Source of the DNA: Leeuwenhoekiella marinoflava DSM 3653
GTDB taxonomy: Bacteria; Bacteroidota; Bacteroidia; Flavobacteriales; Flavobacteriaceae
Direction: 5' to 3'
Assembly: GCF_900129005.1 (NCBI RefSeq)
Contig: NZ_FQUN01000009.1
Location: 186,001-250,000, forward strand
Length of the DNA: 64,000 nucleotides
Positions 18,182 through 29,100 of this stretch are shown here, piece by piece; position 1 is the first letter of the stretch, and each line of letters starts with the position of its first letter. A program made the position numbers and the translations under genes. The notes under the pieces were generated by a model. That model did no database searches, was not told where the DNA came from, and was given only the letters and a program-made list of their open reading frames with translations.

Positions 18182-18448
18182 ATGATAACCGAAGAGCAAT
18201 ATTTAGAAGCTAAAAAAACAATAGATGCATACCATCAGCAATTAGAACTTCAATATGCCAACAGTAGGATTGAACTTTTTAAAGCCAAAAAGGGTGATTA
18301 CATAACCTACATTGGAGGAAGTAAAAGCAAAAATCTGATAAAGGGAAAAAAGTACAGATTAACCTGCGCTCCTTGGAATATAAGAGTAGCTGTAATTAAC
18401 GAATCTGGCAGAAGACAAGTTTTTAAAAACCGGTTATTTACTGTTTAA
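18182..18448 (+). CDS. Hypothetical protein, 88 aa
   Basis: A small soluble protein that I do not recognise. The first half is a predicted helix (EEQYLEAKKTIDAYHQQLELQ) and the second half is basic and strand-rich (GDYITYIGGSKSKNLIKGKKYRLTC, then RQVFKNRLFTV), like a small SH3-type barrel; that fold is a guess. It is the first gene in E1, reading away from the tRNA, and its stop overlaps by 4 bp the end of the convergent RhuM relic. Clear start and a normal codon pattern support it being real. Confidence 0.6.
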   Translation: MITEEQYLEAKKTIDAYHQQLELQYANSRIELFKAKKGDYITYIGGSKSKNLIKGKKYRLTCAPWNIRVAVINESGRRQVFKNRLFTV

Positions 18449-18555
18449 AATTCTCGAACAACCACTTCTTTGTTTAATTCGGCTTCTTCTTCCAAACGGA
18501 CATCTATTTTGATGTTACCGACTTGATTTTGATATTTTAGGATTTCGCTGAACAT
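18445..18555 (-). pseudogene. RhuM N-terminal relic with internal deletion
   Basis: The 36-codon frame contains GNIKIDVRLEEE followed directly by AELNKEVVVREF. The intact relative at 20415-20651 has about 30 residues between these two parts (from TVWLTQAQM to NVFEEGE). It is therefore a short copy of the RhuM start with an in-frame deletion and an early stop. It lies 1 bp after the stop of the OLD-family gene. Confidence 0.75.
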
Positions 18556-18556
18556 A

Positions 18557-20365
18557 TCAATAGGTTATTTCCTTAAGAAAATCAATCAACTCCTGTTCGA
18601 CAATCTCCTCAAATTCTACCTTTGTCGTTTCATTAAATATCCGAAAGTTGTTCTTCTCTTTGATATTTTTATTTTTAAGAGTTTTTTCCTCAATTATATG
18701 TTTGATAGTTATTCTCACATTTTCATCCTCAGTAAAGAAATCAAATGTATTTTCTTCTAGTTCATAAACTCGTTCAAAAGCTCTTGGATGATAATAGTTT
18801 TCAATACAGCTTTTGGAAATCACGTATGCATTTCCGTTTGATTTTGCTCTAAATATTTCTGCTCTTTGGTTTTGTTTATCTTGTTTATTTTCTTTCTTAT
18901 CGCTGTCAATTATGAGGTACAAACCTCGATTAGAACTGTCAAAATAATCAATGTTTAAAAAGCTTTCAATATCTTCTCCGCCTCCAAAAGGAAGAACAAG
19001 TATCTTGTTGTTTTGAAGTAATTTACTTCCAATAAGCTTATCGCATAGCAGATGATAGAATTTAGCATCATTGGAACTTTCCACAAAAACAATCTTCTCA
19101 TGATGGTCTCTTAGATTATAACTCGGTTTAATACCTAATTCTTCTACAATGCTCATTAGAAATTCAGTATCATTCTCTTTTGACGCATTTGAATAATTAG
19201 ATTGAATATCCTTTTTACATAAAACCACACCATTTACGCTTGTTGCACCTGCGAAAACTGGCGAATGTGTTGTAATAATAATTTGATTATCATTTGATAA
19301 ATCCTTAAAGGCATTTAATAGATCAAGCTGAGCTGTTGGGTGTAGAAAGGTTTCAGGTTCTTCAATTAAGTAAATAATGTTATTGCCTTTACTCTTTTCA
19401 GCCAAATAACGAAATCGTGCAACCATAAACAACCTTCTGTACCCCGTGCCTTTATGGCTCATTGGAATAAACTTTTCATCTCCATCAAATTGAAAACTTA
19501 CATCAACTCCCTTGATAGCGTCCTTCCAATTTACAACAGGTATAATCTGAACAGCTCTTAAAGCAGATGCATAGTCTTTCATATAGATTTTTACAGATTC
19601 CGCCTCTTTTTTCATCTCTTCAATGATTTCAGACTCTACCTTTTTTAGCTTAGTATTTTCTTCCCCTGCCTCTTTGTCGAAGTAGTCTTGAATTTCACTA
19701 ACAGAATTGGTTTTAAATTTTGTATCAGCTTCTAATCCATAATCTGCTTTAAACATTTCTACGGCGGGGAACAAACTTGATATTTTAGCATCATCTTCAA
19801 TCCAAAAAGAAGCTCTTTCAGCTTCTGAAAACCGTTCTCTGATATATTTTATTTTTTCAATTTTAGAATTTCTGCCTTTCCCTTTAACTGGAATTTCAAT
19901 TCCATAAGTCTCTAATAAGGCATTTAATTCTTCATCAGTCTTCAAATAAAGGCCTCTTAAATCTTCTTGTTCAAAATCCTCCATCAATACATATTCAGAA
20001 GAAAATTTCTTATCAACTTTTACTGCTTCTCTCTTATATTTAATTGCTCCATCAAAAATAAAACTCTTTATATACTCATCTAATCCATCTGCCTTCTTGA
20101 CTTTGGATTTTAATTTAGACATTAATAATTCTGATATATTTTCATCTTTAAAATCAAACTCTAAAACTATTGATTGGTCAATATCATTAAAATCTGAAAA
20201 AGTAATCGGAAAGCTTCTAATATCAAGAAAGGTAGCAACGCTAAATAGTACAATTGTTTTCCCTGCATCATTCTTCCCAACAATTGATGAAAGTTGTTCC
20301 AAATGGATAATCCTTTGTTCTTTAATACCCCTATAATTTGTAATTGCTATTTTAGATATATACAT
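18557..20365 (-). CDS. OLD-family ATPase with TOPRIM domain (putative anti-phage nuclease)
   Basis: The 602-residue protein starts with an SMC/RecF-like ATPase: MYISKIAITNYRGIKE, Walker A GKNDAGKT (30-37), and near 330-345 the Walker B part YLIEEPETFLHPTAQ with THSPVFA after it. A TOPRIM domain follows: IVFVESSNDAKFY (acid near 430) and LYLIIDSDKKENK (DxD near 487). This is the order in OLD nucleases, such as P2 Old and GajA. No GajB-like UvrD helicase lies beside it, so it is best seen as a stand-alone (class 1-like) OLD protein. It is flanked on both sides by RhuM fragments, as if inserted as a cassette. Confidence 0.88.
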   Translation of the reverse strand: MYISKIAITNYRGIKEQRIIHLEQLSSIVGKNDAGKTIVLFSVATFLDIRSFPITFSDFNDIDQSIVLEFDFKDENISELLMSKLKSKVKKADGLDEYIKSFIFDGAIKYKREAVKVDKKFSSEYVLMEDFEQEDLRGLYLKTDEELNALLETYGIEIPVKGKGRNSKIEKIKYIRERFSEAERASFWIEDDAKISSLFPAVEMFKADYGLEADTKFKTNSVSEIQDYFDKEAGEENTKLKKVESEIIEEMKKEAESVKIYMKDYASALRAVQIIPVVNWKDAIKGVDVSFQFDGDEKFIPMSHKGTGYRRLFMVARFRYLAEKSKGNNIIYLIEEPETFLHPTAQLDLLNAFKDLSNDNQIIITTHSPVFAGATSVNGVVLCKKDIQSNYSNASKENDTEFLMSIVEELGIKPSYNLRDHHEKIVFVESSNDAKFYHLLCDKLIGSKLLQNNKILVLPFGGGEDIESFLNIDYFDSSNRGLYLIIDSDKKENKQDKQNQRAEIFRAKSNGNAYVISKSCIENYYHPRAFERVYELEENTFDFFTEDENVRITIKHIIEEKTLKNKNIKEKNNFRIFNETTKVEFEEIVEQELIDFLKEITY

Positions 20366-20414
20366 AAACCTAATTTTATATTATTTTAACTTCCACCCTC
20401 CTCCACATTGCTAA

Positions 20415-20651
20415 TTAAGATGCTTGCGTAGTTTGTTTAAAAATGGTTGTTCGGAATTCCCGAACAGCCACTTCCTTATTTAATTCGCCTTCTTCAAAAA
20501 CATTTTTTATGTGTTCGCTAATTGTGGCTTTTGATTTTTGAAACAACTCCTGCATTTGAGCTTGGGTAAGCCAAACGGTTTCTTCTTCCAAACGGACATC
20601 TATTTTGATGTTACCGTCCTGATTTTCGTATATAAGAATGTTGCTATTCAT
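20415..20651 (-). pseudogene. Truncated RhuM-family protein, N-terminal 78 aa
   Basis: The frame matches the start of RhuM/virulence-RhuM proteins (NIKIDVRLEEETVWLTQAQMQELFQKSKATISEHI, NVFEEGELNKEVAVREF), which have a helix-turn-helix here and are normally above 300 residues. It stops after FRTTIFKQTTQAS. RhuM genes often accompany restriction systems in Bacteroidota, and this one lies 9 bp after the Res gene stop. A small functional HTH protein cannot be excluded, but a truncation is likelier. Confidence 0.7.
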
Positions 20652-20660
20652 TATTAATTT

Positions 20661-23315
20661 CTAATGTATCAGTTGACCTACCTTATTAACCACCTTATAT
20701 TCCAAAGCATCAAACTCATTAAAATGTGCTTTCCCACACTTAATTTTCAATTGTTCGTCGGCACTTAGTTTGTGTAAATCGACTTCGGGTGATCCGGTGT
20801 CTTTTGTTTCTGCAACAAAATAGATTTTTTTATCGTCCTTAAACACTACCGCCCAATCAGGGTTATATGTTCCAATGGGTGTTGGAATTTTAAACCAGGT
20901 CGGTAATTTGAAATAGAATTGAATCTGGTCGCTCGTTTCGCAATCTTCTGCAAATTTGCTTTCTACACCTGAATCTAAAGGAATAAATTCTTCATATATA
21001 GTTTTTGATGAATCGCTCACGTTGAATGTGAAGTCATTGAGATAGACTTCCAATTCCTGCGCTTCAAACAAAGCCATTTCATATTCTGAACCACCAATCT
21101 TTTCATATTTAATGCCGTCAATCATCAAATCATACAAGGTTCGTTTAATCGCCTGTGAAGCAAGGTCTAAAAACAACTGGGGATTTATGAGTATATCAGG
21201 TATTCTGCCAGATTCACTCAAAATCGCTTGTAATGTTGAACGTGTCAATTCCGTTTTATTTTGGATATATCCTAAAACATCAGGTATTGGCCACGTGTAA
21301 CTGTCATAGGTTTCAACTTTATCTCCTGCATAACTGGTTTCAAGACCTTCATCGGTCATATGAAGTTTGACTTTTGTAGAACGTACTGAAGGGGCTTTGA
21401 TTTCCGGTAAATCTTTAATTGATTTTGATGCAAGCGTAATTAAATCAGAGGTTTTATAATCTACACGATACGTCGTTCTCTTTTTGAGATTTTCCCATAT
21501 TTCAAGAAATTTAGGATCTGCATCAAAGCCTTTTCGGTATTTAATGGGGGTTCGTGTGCGTTTATTTTTTATCCTGTCTTTAAACGTTACACCACATTCA
21601 TCTTCAATTTCTTTTTGTAAGGTTTTGGCAAAATCATCATAAGATTCATTTGCGATAACGGTCAAACGATTTATATTTTGATCATAGGTACGCTTTCCGT
21701 TTTGATCAACTGCCAAACGTAAGCCTCTACCAATTTCTTGACGTTTCTTCATATCGGATTTTGTTTCGTTCAACGTACAGATTTGAAAGACGTTCGGGTT
21801 ATCCCAACCTTCACGCAAGGCGGAATGTGAAAATATAAATTGCAAAGGATTTTCGAGGTTCAAAAGCTTCTCTTTGTCCTTCATAATCAAACTATACGTG
21901 TCATCATCTGCTTTGGTCTCTCCTGAAGTGTCTTTTAATTTTCCTTTTTTATCCTGTGAGAAATATCCATTATGCACATCAGAAACTGGAAATAGATTCA
22001 ACCCTTGAAAGGTAGATTTTGAAATATATTCGTTAAAAATTTCTTCAAACCAGCTGGCAAACTTTCCTTGCACGGAATTACCATCAGCGTCATAACTTCG
22101 GTAATTAGCAACTTTATCAATAAAAAACAGCGACAATACCTTAATTCCCAATTTATTGAGACGCTTCTGCTTTTTTAAATGTTCTTCTATGGTTTTACGG
22201 ATTTGGAATTTCATCAATTCATCCGTTAATCCGCCTTGGCTATCGCCTTTGTATAAAATACTGCCGTTAGATAAGGATATACAACCATTGGTTGCGTCAA
22301 TTTCTTCGACTAAATAACCATCAGAATAAATTTCACGTTCATTGGAAAGGTCGTACAAATCCTTCCCTACTGAAACCGTAACTTTTTTCTTTTTAACACC
22401 GCCCTTGTCATTTACATTGATAAAAACTTTAGCTGTGACCTTGGTTTTAGTGGCGGTAATGGAATCAACCGATACAAAGGCATCATTAAACGCATTTTCC
22501 TCAATGATGCTATCTACTTCAATTTGCTTGACCAAGCCTAAATCATAAGCTTTAACAGGATTTAAGCTATAGGTAAGGTTGTATTGGTTTCGATGGGTTG
22601 CAGAATAGCGAAGCGTACAGATAGCATTCAAATTTTTAATGGCAGACGTACGTTTTTCAGTTTCCATATTTTGAGGTTCGTCAATAATCACAAACGGATT
22701 TGTGGATTGAATAAACTCAATGGGTTTACGACCATTCACCTTGTAATGTGGTTGGTTGATAATATTTTGATCCTTAGCAAAAGAATCAATATTTATTACC
22801 AGTATCTCAATGTTGTTATTGGTGGCAAAACTGCGCAATGCCGAAACTTTAGAACTATCATATACTTGAAAATTTACCGGCACATTATCGTAGAGATTTT
22901 GAAAATGCTCGGTCGTGATTTCAAGATTTTTTAAAACGCCTTCCCTAATGGCTACAGAAGGTACTACAATTACAAATTTTTTGAAATTGTAAAGCGTGTT
23001 CAGTTCGTAAATGGTTCTTAAATAAACATAAGTTTTTCCTGTTCCGGTTTCCATTTCTACAGAAAAATTCATCCCATCCAATTCCGTTGATTTTTTAATT
23101 TCGTTGGTTTCCTGAATGTCTTGTAGATTGGATAGAATTTGCTCTTCGGAAATAACAAGGTTATTCCCCACGCCATTGATAAGGCTTAAGGTGCCACTTT
23201 CCGTTAGGTCAAATTCCTGTACCGCATCTTCCAACGGTTGTCCTTCAAAGAGGTCTGTAATGGATTTAATGGCATCTTGCTGAAATTGCAGATCGGATTC
23301 AAAAGTCAGTTTCAT
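20661..23315 (-). CDS. res: Type III restriction enzyme, Res subunit
   Basis: The 884-residue protein is a superfamily 2 helicase joined to a nuclease. Walker A METGTGKTYVYLRT lies near 83-96, the DExx motif FVIIDEPQNME near 205-215, and SHSALREGWDNPN with KKRQEIGRGLRLA form the motif V-VI part (about 490-530). The C-terminal PD-(D/E)XK site is NPDWAVVFKDDKKIYFVAETK (about 815-835). With Mod it cuts unmodified DNA after ATP-driven movement. Its ATG overlaps the KilA-N stop as TAATG, so translation is coupled. Size and motif order are usual for the family. Confidence 0.95.
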   Translation of the reverse strand: MKLTFESDLQFQQDAIKSITDLFEGQPLEDAVQEFDLTESGTLSLINGVGNNLVISEEQILSNLQDIQETNEIKKSTELDGMNFSVEMETGTGKTYVYLRTIYELNTLYNFKKFVIVVPSVAIREGVLKNLEITTEHFQNLYDNVPVNFQVYDSSKVSALRSFATNNNIEILVINIDSFAKDQNIINQPHYKVNGRKPIEFIQSTNPFVIIDEPQNMETEKRTSAIKNLNAICTLRYSATHRNQYNLTYSLNPVKAYDLGLVKQIEVDSIIEENAFNDAFVSVDSITATKTKVTAKVFINVNDKGGVKKKKVTVSVGKDLYDLSNEREIYSDGYLVEEIDATNGCISLSNGSILYKGDSQGGLTDELMKFQIRKTIEEHLKKQKRLNKLGIKVLSLFFIDKVANYRSYDADGNSVQGKFASWFEEIFNEYISKSTFQGLNLFPVSDVHNGYFSQDKKGKLKDTSGETKADDDTYSLIMKDKEKLLNLENPLQFIFSHSALREGWDNPNVFQICTLNETKSDMKKRQEIGRGLRLAVDQNGKRTYDQNINRLTVIANESYDDFAKTLQKEIEDECGVTFKDRIKNKRTRTPIKYRKGFDADPKFLEIWENLKKRTTYRVDYKTSDLITLASKSIKDLPEIKAPSVRSTKVKLHMTDEGLETSYAGDKVETYDSYTWPIPDVLGYIQNKTELTRSTLQAILSESGRIPDILINPQLFLDLASQAIKRTLYDLMIDGIKYEKIGGSEYEMALFEAQELEVYLNDFTFNVSDSSKTIYEEFIPLDSGVESKFAEDCETSDQIQFYFKLPTWFKIPTPIGTYNPDWAVVFKDDKKIYFVAETKDTGSPEVDLHKLSADEQLKIKCGKAHFNEFDALEYKVVNKVGQLIH

Positions 23316-24199
23316 TATTCTTGCAGATTATTAGGTTTGCCTTTATCTAAATACACATCGTCCGTTGTTTTTTTGATGGACTTTAAGAAGTCCTGTTTAT
23401 CTAAAATTTCTTTTTGGTACTGTGCAATTTTATATAGTTTTTTAAACCGTTCATTTTTATTTTCTCCTTCACGAATCATATCGGCATTGGCAGATTCCAA
23501 ATTGGACAAAATCGCCAATTCATTGATACTGGCAATATCTCTTAAATTTTTACCTTCTAAAGCAAGTTGCGGATTTGCCTCTCGCCATTGCTTAGCCGTA
23601 AAAGTAAATAATGCTACATTTAAAATATCTGCTTCTTCTGCATACGCCAACCATTCCGTTTCCTTTGTGTATTTGGATTGTGGAATAATATAATCTTTTA
23701 CTGCATCGGTTTGAATGTGATAATTAACCTTGCTCAATATCCGTTTTACATTCCACTCTAAATTGTACTGATTGGTTTCAACTTCCTTTAAACGTTGGTA
23801 TTCCTTAACTATGTAGAGCTGGAACACAGGACTAATCCACATACCGAAATTAAAGGCAATGTCTTTATGGGCATACGTACCTCCATAACGTCCAGCTTTT
23901 GCTATTACACAAGATGCATTGGTTTTCTCAATAAGTTCCTTCACACTTATTTTAAAGGCATTTGAACCTGCTGATTGTCTAATTGTGGCGAATTCGCCAT
24001 AATTAAAACTGGGGTTGTGCATAGATTCCCAAGCCGAGATATAATCAAGCGTATTTGCGTTCCTCAACCAATCACTAATATAAAACGAACCGTCTTTAGC
24101 CTTTATCATATCGGTAAGGCTAATAAAATCATCTGAATTATGATTTACTATGGTAATAATATGACCATCAACCTCTATTTTTTTAATTTTTGCGCTCAT
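23315..24199 (-). CDS. KilA-N domain protein of the type III restriction operon
   Basis: The ATG at 24199 (MSAKIKKIEVDGHIITIV) is chosen since it leaves 22 bp after Mod; an upstream ATG at 24250 would overlap mod. A KilA-N DNA-binding domain spans about 1-130: ISLTDMIKAKDGSFYISDWLRN, IKVSVKEL-like ISVKELIEKTNASC, and GRYGGTYAHKDIAFNFGMWISP, the most conserved motif. The rest (about 140-294) is helical with ESANADMIREGENKNERF. KilA-N proteins occur in phages and beside restriction systems. Standing between Mod and Res with TAATG coupling to Res, it is likely a part or controller of the system. Confidence 0.88.
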   Translation of the reverse strand: MSAKIKKIEVDGHIITIVNHNSDDFISLTDMIKAKDGSFYISDWLRNANTLDYISAWESMHNPSFNYGEFATIRQSAGSNAFKISVKELIEKTNASCVIAKAGRYGGTYAHKDIAFNFGMWISPVFQLYIVKEYQRLKEVETNQYNLEWNVKRILSKVNYHIQTDAVKDYIIPQSKYTKETEWLAYAEEADILNVALFTFTAKQWREANPQLALEGKNLRDIASINELAILSNLESANADMIREGENKNERFKKLYKIAQYQKEILDKQDFLKSIKKTTDDVYLDKGKPNNLQE

Positions 24200-24221
24200 T
24201 GTTCCTGTCAATATATCGTTT

Positions 24222-26099
24222 TTAGATGGTCTTAAACTCAATTCCTGCATCCTTCATCTGCAAAACGGTGTTGGTTTTTAATTGGTCGTTGCCTTTAAAC
24301 AATTTATCCAATGCCACCACTTTTTTAGGTTTTTCAGCAATAATGTTATTAATGATTTTCTGATCTGCTTTTTCTAAAAGTAAAATGAGTTCATTTTCGT
24401 TGATGGCACAAAATCCTTTAGCATGTTCAATTTTGCTATTAAGGTTCTTACCGCTTTTAAGCATTAACTCATACACCATATTTTCGATGGTGGCATTTTC
24501 GGCAACTGGGTCAATAAATAGTTTCATTTGGTCTTCCAAAGCTTTGGCGTCTTTGTTTTTAATTTGTTGCCATTGTTTGAAGTTGCTGTCTGCGAGTTTT
24601 AGAACTTTGAAGCCTAAATCTAATTTTATTTTAGCTTTCTCATCACCAAATGGAATTTCGTTTTTTTTCGCTTCTAAATTTGTTTTAATTTCATCATTGA
24701 TTTTATTTCCAGCTCGACGTATTCTTTCTTTGGCAATGTCCGCTATTGTATTATAACCTGCCTTGAAGGCTTCACTTTTTTCATCACATAATTCTGGTAA
24801 TTGTACTGAAATAGATTTTCTATTTCCTCCATCTTCTTTATTTAAATCCATTACAGCGTGAGCTGTAGTTCCTGAACCTGAAAAAAAGTCTAGAATGATA
24901 TCATCATTATTAATACTTGATAGTTGAATTAGATATTTAATTAATTTAATTGGTTTGGGTGTGTCAAACAAATCTTCTGGTAGTAGGCTTAATAATTCAT
25001 ATTTAGCTTGACGATTATGTCCGGTTTTATTTAAATCAATCATCAAACTGGAAGGCGGCAATCCTTTCATATCTTTCAAATATGTTCTCCTACGAATATT
25101 GGTTTCATCTGGAGTAAAATAAATTTCCTTTGATTTGATTTTCTCATCCATTACTTCTTTTGACCACCTCCATCCATTTTTTGGTGGTTCTATTATATTC
25201 CCATTTGGCGAAGTAAGATTGTAGATTAAATTTTCTCTATAATTTGGAGAGTTAAGAGGATTCCCATCAAAATAAGGTCCGTTTTTATCATTATCTGGAT
25301 TTTTGAAATGTTTTTGCTTTGATTTATCTTTTATTAATGTCGGCTGCCATTCTTGCGTTTTAGAGTAAACTAAAGTATGATTATGGTCAGTAGAAAAACC
25401 TTTTGCATCATTATTACTATTATCTTTTGACCTCCAAATTGTATTAGAAACAAAATTCTCCTCTCCAAAAACTTCATTCATCATCATCCGCAGATTATGC
25501 ACTTCATTATCATCAATAGAGATAAAAATAACACCATCCTGTTTTAAGAGATTCTTCGCCAAAAACAGACGTGGGTACATCATATTCATCCAATTGCTAT
25601 GGTATTGACCATTTTCTTTGCTGTTCTTTTTAAACATGCCGTCTTTGGTCATATAGCCATCTTCGTCTTTATCGCCAACACGTTTTTCGTAGTCTTCTTT
25701 GGTTTCAGAAAACTTATCGGGGTATATAAAATGGTCGTTACCTGTGTTGTACGGTGGGTCTATATAAATCATCTTTACTTTACCAAAGTAGCTTTTCTGC
25801 AATACTTTAAGCACCTCCAGGTTTTCGCCTTCAATGAAAATGTTTTCGGTGTCGTTAAAATTTACAGATTCATCCTTTGCAGGAATCAAGGTTTTGGTAG
25901 TTGGGGCTTGCAACACTTTAAACGCCTCACTTTTTCCCGCCCAATTTAAAACATAACGTTCGTTGCTGAAATTGATATCTTCTCCTAAAGTGGCTTTGAG
26001 CTTTTCCCAATCTACCTTGTCTTCGGCAAAAACTTCGGGAAAAATATTCTTTAATTCTTGTAATTTTATTTCTTGTGGGGTTAGGCTTTTACCGTCCAT
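24222..26099 (-). CDS. mod: Type III DNA methyltransferase, Mod subunit (N6-adenine, class beta)
   Basis: The 625-residue protein has the catalytic DPPY motif (MIYIDPPYNTGNDHF, about 108-120) before the SAM-binding motif (DIILDFFSGSGTTAHAVM, about 395-412), the beta-class order seen in type III Mod. The central part between them (about 200-380) is the target recognition region, with the insert SPNYRENLIYNLTSPNG. The C-terminal half is Lys-rich and should bind Res. It recognises and methylates adenine in an asymmetric site. It is the second gene of a likely operon, 15 bp after TrlF. Confidence 0.95.
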   Translation of the reverse strand: MDGKSLTPQEIKLQELKNIFPEVFAEDKVDWEKLKATLGEDINFSNERYVLNWAGKSEAFKVLQAPTTKTLIPAKDESVNFNDTENIFIEGENLEVLKVLQKSYFGKVKMIYIDPPYNTGNDHFIYPDKFSETKEDYEKRVGDKDEDGYMTKDGMFKKNSKENGQYHSNWMNMMYPRLFLAKNLLKQDGVIFISIDDNEVHNLRMMMNEVFGEENFVSNTIWRSKDNSNNDAKGFSTDHNHTLVYSKTQEWQPTLIKDKSKQKHFKNPDNDKNGPYFDGNPLNSPNYRENLIYNLTSPNGNIIEPPKNGWRWSKEVMDEKIKSKEIYFTPDETNIRRRTYLKDMKGLPPSSLMIDLNKTGHNRQAKYELLSLLPEDLFDTPKPIKLIKYLIQLSSINNDDIILDFFSGSGTTAHAVMDLNKEDGGNRKSISVQLPELCDEKSEAFKAGYNTIADIAKERIRRAGNKINDEIKTNLEAKKNEIPFGDEKAKIKLDLGFKVLKLADSNFKQWQQIKNKDAKALEDQMKLFIDPVAENATIENMVYELMLKSGKNLNSKIEHAKGFCAINENELILLLEKADQKIINNIIAEKPKKVVALDKLFKGNDQLKTNTVLQMKDAGIEFKTI

Positions 26100-26114
26100 A
26101 TATTTTAATTTTCT

Positions 26115-29100
26115 TTAATTAGAAACTCGTTGTTTCAAATATTTTATCTTTCGTTTGTCAAATGCGGGCATTGTACCTTCCAAAATATCAACAATTTCTT
26201 TGTTGATCCTCTCATTTTCAATACCTCCTGCATTCAATGAAAATTTATAATTTTCTTCTTTTACTATATTTACGTGAATAATTTGCTCTGCATCTGCTAC
26301 TACAGCCAAATTAGGATTATGCGTAACAATAATTAATTGTCTATGTTTCTTTGCCTGTTTGATAAATGGCACTAAAATTTCAAAAACACTTTGGTTATCG
26401 AGATTATCTTCGGGCTGATCGATAATTAGAGGCTTTTCATCATTATCTAATAGTAAATAGAAAACAATTAAGGCTGCACCTCTCTCACCAGGGGAAAGCT
26501 GTTGAATATCTTTTCCTGCAAATTTCAAGGCATACTTTTCATTCAAAAATTCTAAACCATAAACATAATCGAATAAATCCTCCAAGGATTTAGCAGAACG
26601 AATTTGAAAAAAAGGGTTTTGCTTTTGATCTTCCGTGGATTCCAAAATGGCTGTTATCTCATCTACTTTATTCAATACAGCTTCTTTATCATTAGGGTCT
26701 AAATCCTTTATAAAATCATTAAATCGTCTATTTGCCTCATCTTTACCGTAAAAATACCCTACTTTACCTTTATCGATATAATCTAAAAAGTTGGTTTTTA
26801 AACCTTTTATTTGAAATGATGCTTCTAAAGAAATTCGATATCCTTGTATCTTTTCTGAATTTTCATCTAATTTATTATCAATGTTCCTTTTGAGCTGGGA
26901 ATATATATCTACAATCTCTTTTTTCTTATCGTAGATATTCGCGGATATCTTCCTTCTTGTAGCTTTGTATTCAATGATCTTTTGAGGAAGGTCTCCGGCA
27001 ATATTTTTCAACTCATTTTTATAGAAGTTCAAAGTTCCCGCACGCGGGGTTTCTTCTTCACCCTCAATAGCTAATTTTCTAATTTCCCAATCTTTCAATG
27101 AAGCATTATAGGCTTCAATAAATTTTTGTTTTTCATCAAGAGAATTGGAAACCAGGTCATATTCTTTCTGGAAGCTTTCAATTTTAAACCATAACAGGCT
27201 TTGGGCGTTCTCAAATAAGTCAGAATGTTCATCTGTATATTCCAATTTCCCCAATTCCAATTGATACTTGAGTTTCTCTCTTTCTAAGGATGTTATTTTT
27301 TGTTCAATAGGCACTAAATTAATAGTAGGTGTTGGAAAAATATCACTTATGTCAAGACCGTATTTTTCCAAGTATTCTACTTCGCTTTCTCTGAAAGTCT
27401 TAATTCGTTCCTGTTCTTCGTGGAATCTAAATTTGATTTGTCCTAATTCTATCAAGTTTCCGTTAACTATTTCTAGTTTTTCGAGATATTGAGATTCTTC
27501 AACTTTGGCATCCTGTAATTTTTTTTCTTCCTCTTTTAGTTTTTTATAATTTTGGTCCGCTTCTTCATCTTCATCTTTTGCTTCTGTATCGTCCGGAAAT
27601 GGGTTAATAGGTTTATTTTCAATATGACTATCTAAATCTTCCCTTAAATTTTTAATTTTACTTTCAATACCCTCTATATACTCGGTGGTGTTCTTATTGA
27701 GTAAACTAACGATGTCGTGATTAATGTCATTCAAATCACCTCGAAGATTTTCAATGGAAGATTCACAGTTCGTTTTAACTTCCTCAATATAATCTTCGAA
27801 AGTGTCCTTTCTCAATCTGTCGGTTTCGTCAATATGCTTGAAGACAACTTGATTTAATTCTTTAATAAAATTTTCATTATCATCAATTTCATTACACAAA
27901 TCTTCAAAATAACTTTGTGGTAAATACTTTACCTTTTCCTCGGCATTGGGATCAATATGTTCGTTCAGACATTTTTCTTCCGAATTATCACTTTGCCAAG
28001 TTAACTTTGCTTTAAAATTACTTGCTAGACCATTCTTTCTAAACTTCCTACCCCTTACATCCAAAAATGAAAAATAGCTTTCATTATGTGAGTTTCCTAA
28101 TAATCCCGCTATATCAGTTAAAGCGCTTTTACCTTTACCTTTATTACCAATAATAGCCGTCAACTCATTACTTGGATAAAACACTTGATCGCGAAACCAA
28201 ATCCCTTGGCTTTCATCGTAGCCCTCAACTTGACCAATCTCTATTTTAGAAATGTATTTAGTTTTACTTTTGTGAACTCTATCTAAGACTTCGGGCTGTG
28301 TTCCTATAAAGACCCTTTCTTCTGGCTCGTAGGTAAGATATCTAAGGCCTTCAAAAGTAGGTTCTACTTTGATCCAGGTAATTTGAGAAAAGTCGCAAAG
28401 TTTCCCTTGCGCATCCGTTTTGGAATATTCTTTTCCAAGTTTATGTTCTATGTCAAAAAAGGAATGAGCATCGCAACCACTCAGAACAGGACACGGCATA
28501 GACTTATCTTGCGTACCATCTGGATGTTTCTCATATCGATCATTTTTTAAGAACCAATCAGTATTTTGAGCGCCACCAAAAAATCCATCACATACCTTAT
28601 CTATTTCATCAGATATGTTCATTTTCCTTGCTGACTTCGTATCAGCACGCAAGCCCTGGTTGTTTGAAGCGGCAAAAATGAGATATGGTTCATCATTGCC
28701 AAAGACTTTATTTAAGGCAGGTCGTAAGTCGGAGTACTTTATAGCTGCTCTTTGAAAATCGTGAGAATCAAGTTTATCACAACTTAAAAAAGCCCCGTTT
28801 TTAGAAATATTTGTATCCAGTTTGGATAAGAATTCTCGAATTTGTTCTTGGCTAATGCTTTTCTTATTTGAAAAAAGAACGTGTAGGTTTACTTCCTCAG
28901 CAGTTTTATTTACAGAAACATCTAAACGAAATTCTATATTAGGAAAGAAGACTTTTTCTGAATCAGGGAATTTTTCAGAAAATAGAGATAAAAATTTAAA
29001 ATAATTATCACAGGAATAATAATCAGTAATCCCAAAAACCATAACATCTGACTGCTCAATTTTATTACAGTACTCTTCCCATTTATCCATTCCCTCCTCA

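Noticed and set aside
18557-20365. A Gabija system (GajA-like)
   Set aside because: The ATPase-TOPRIM layout fits, but there is no UvrD-like GajB next to it; the neighbours are RhuM remnants and a type III Res.
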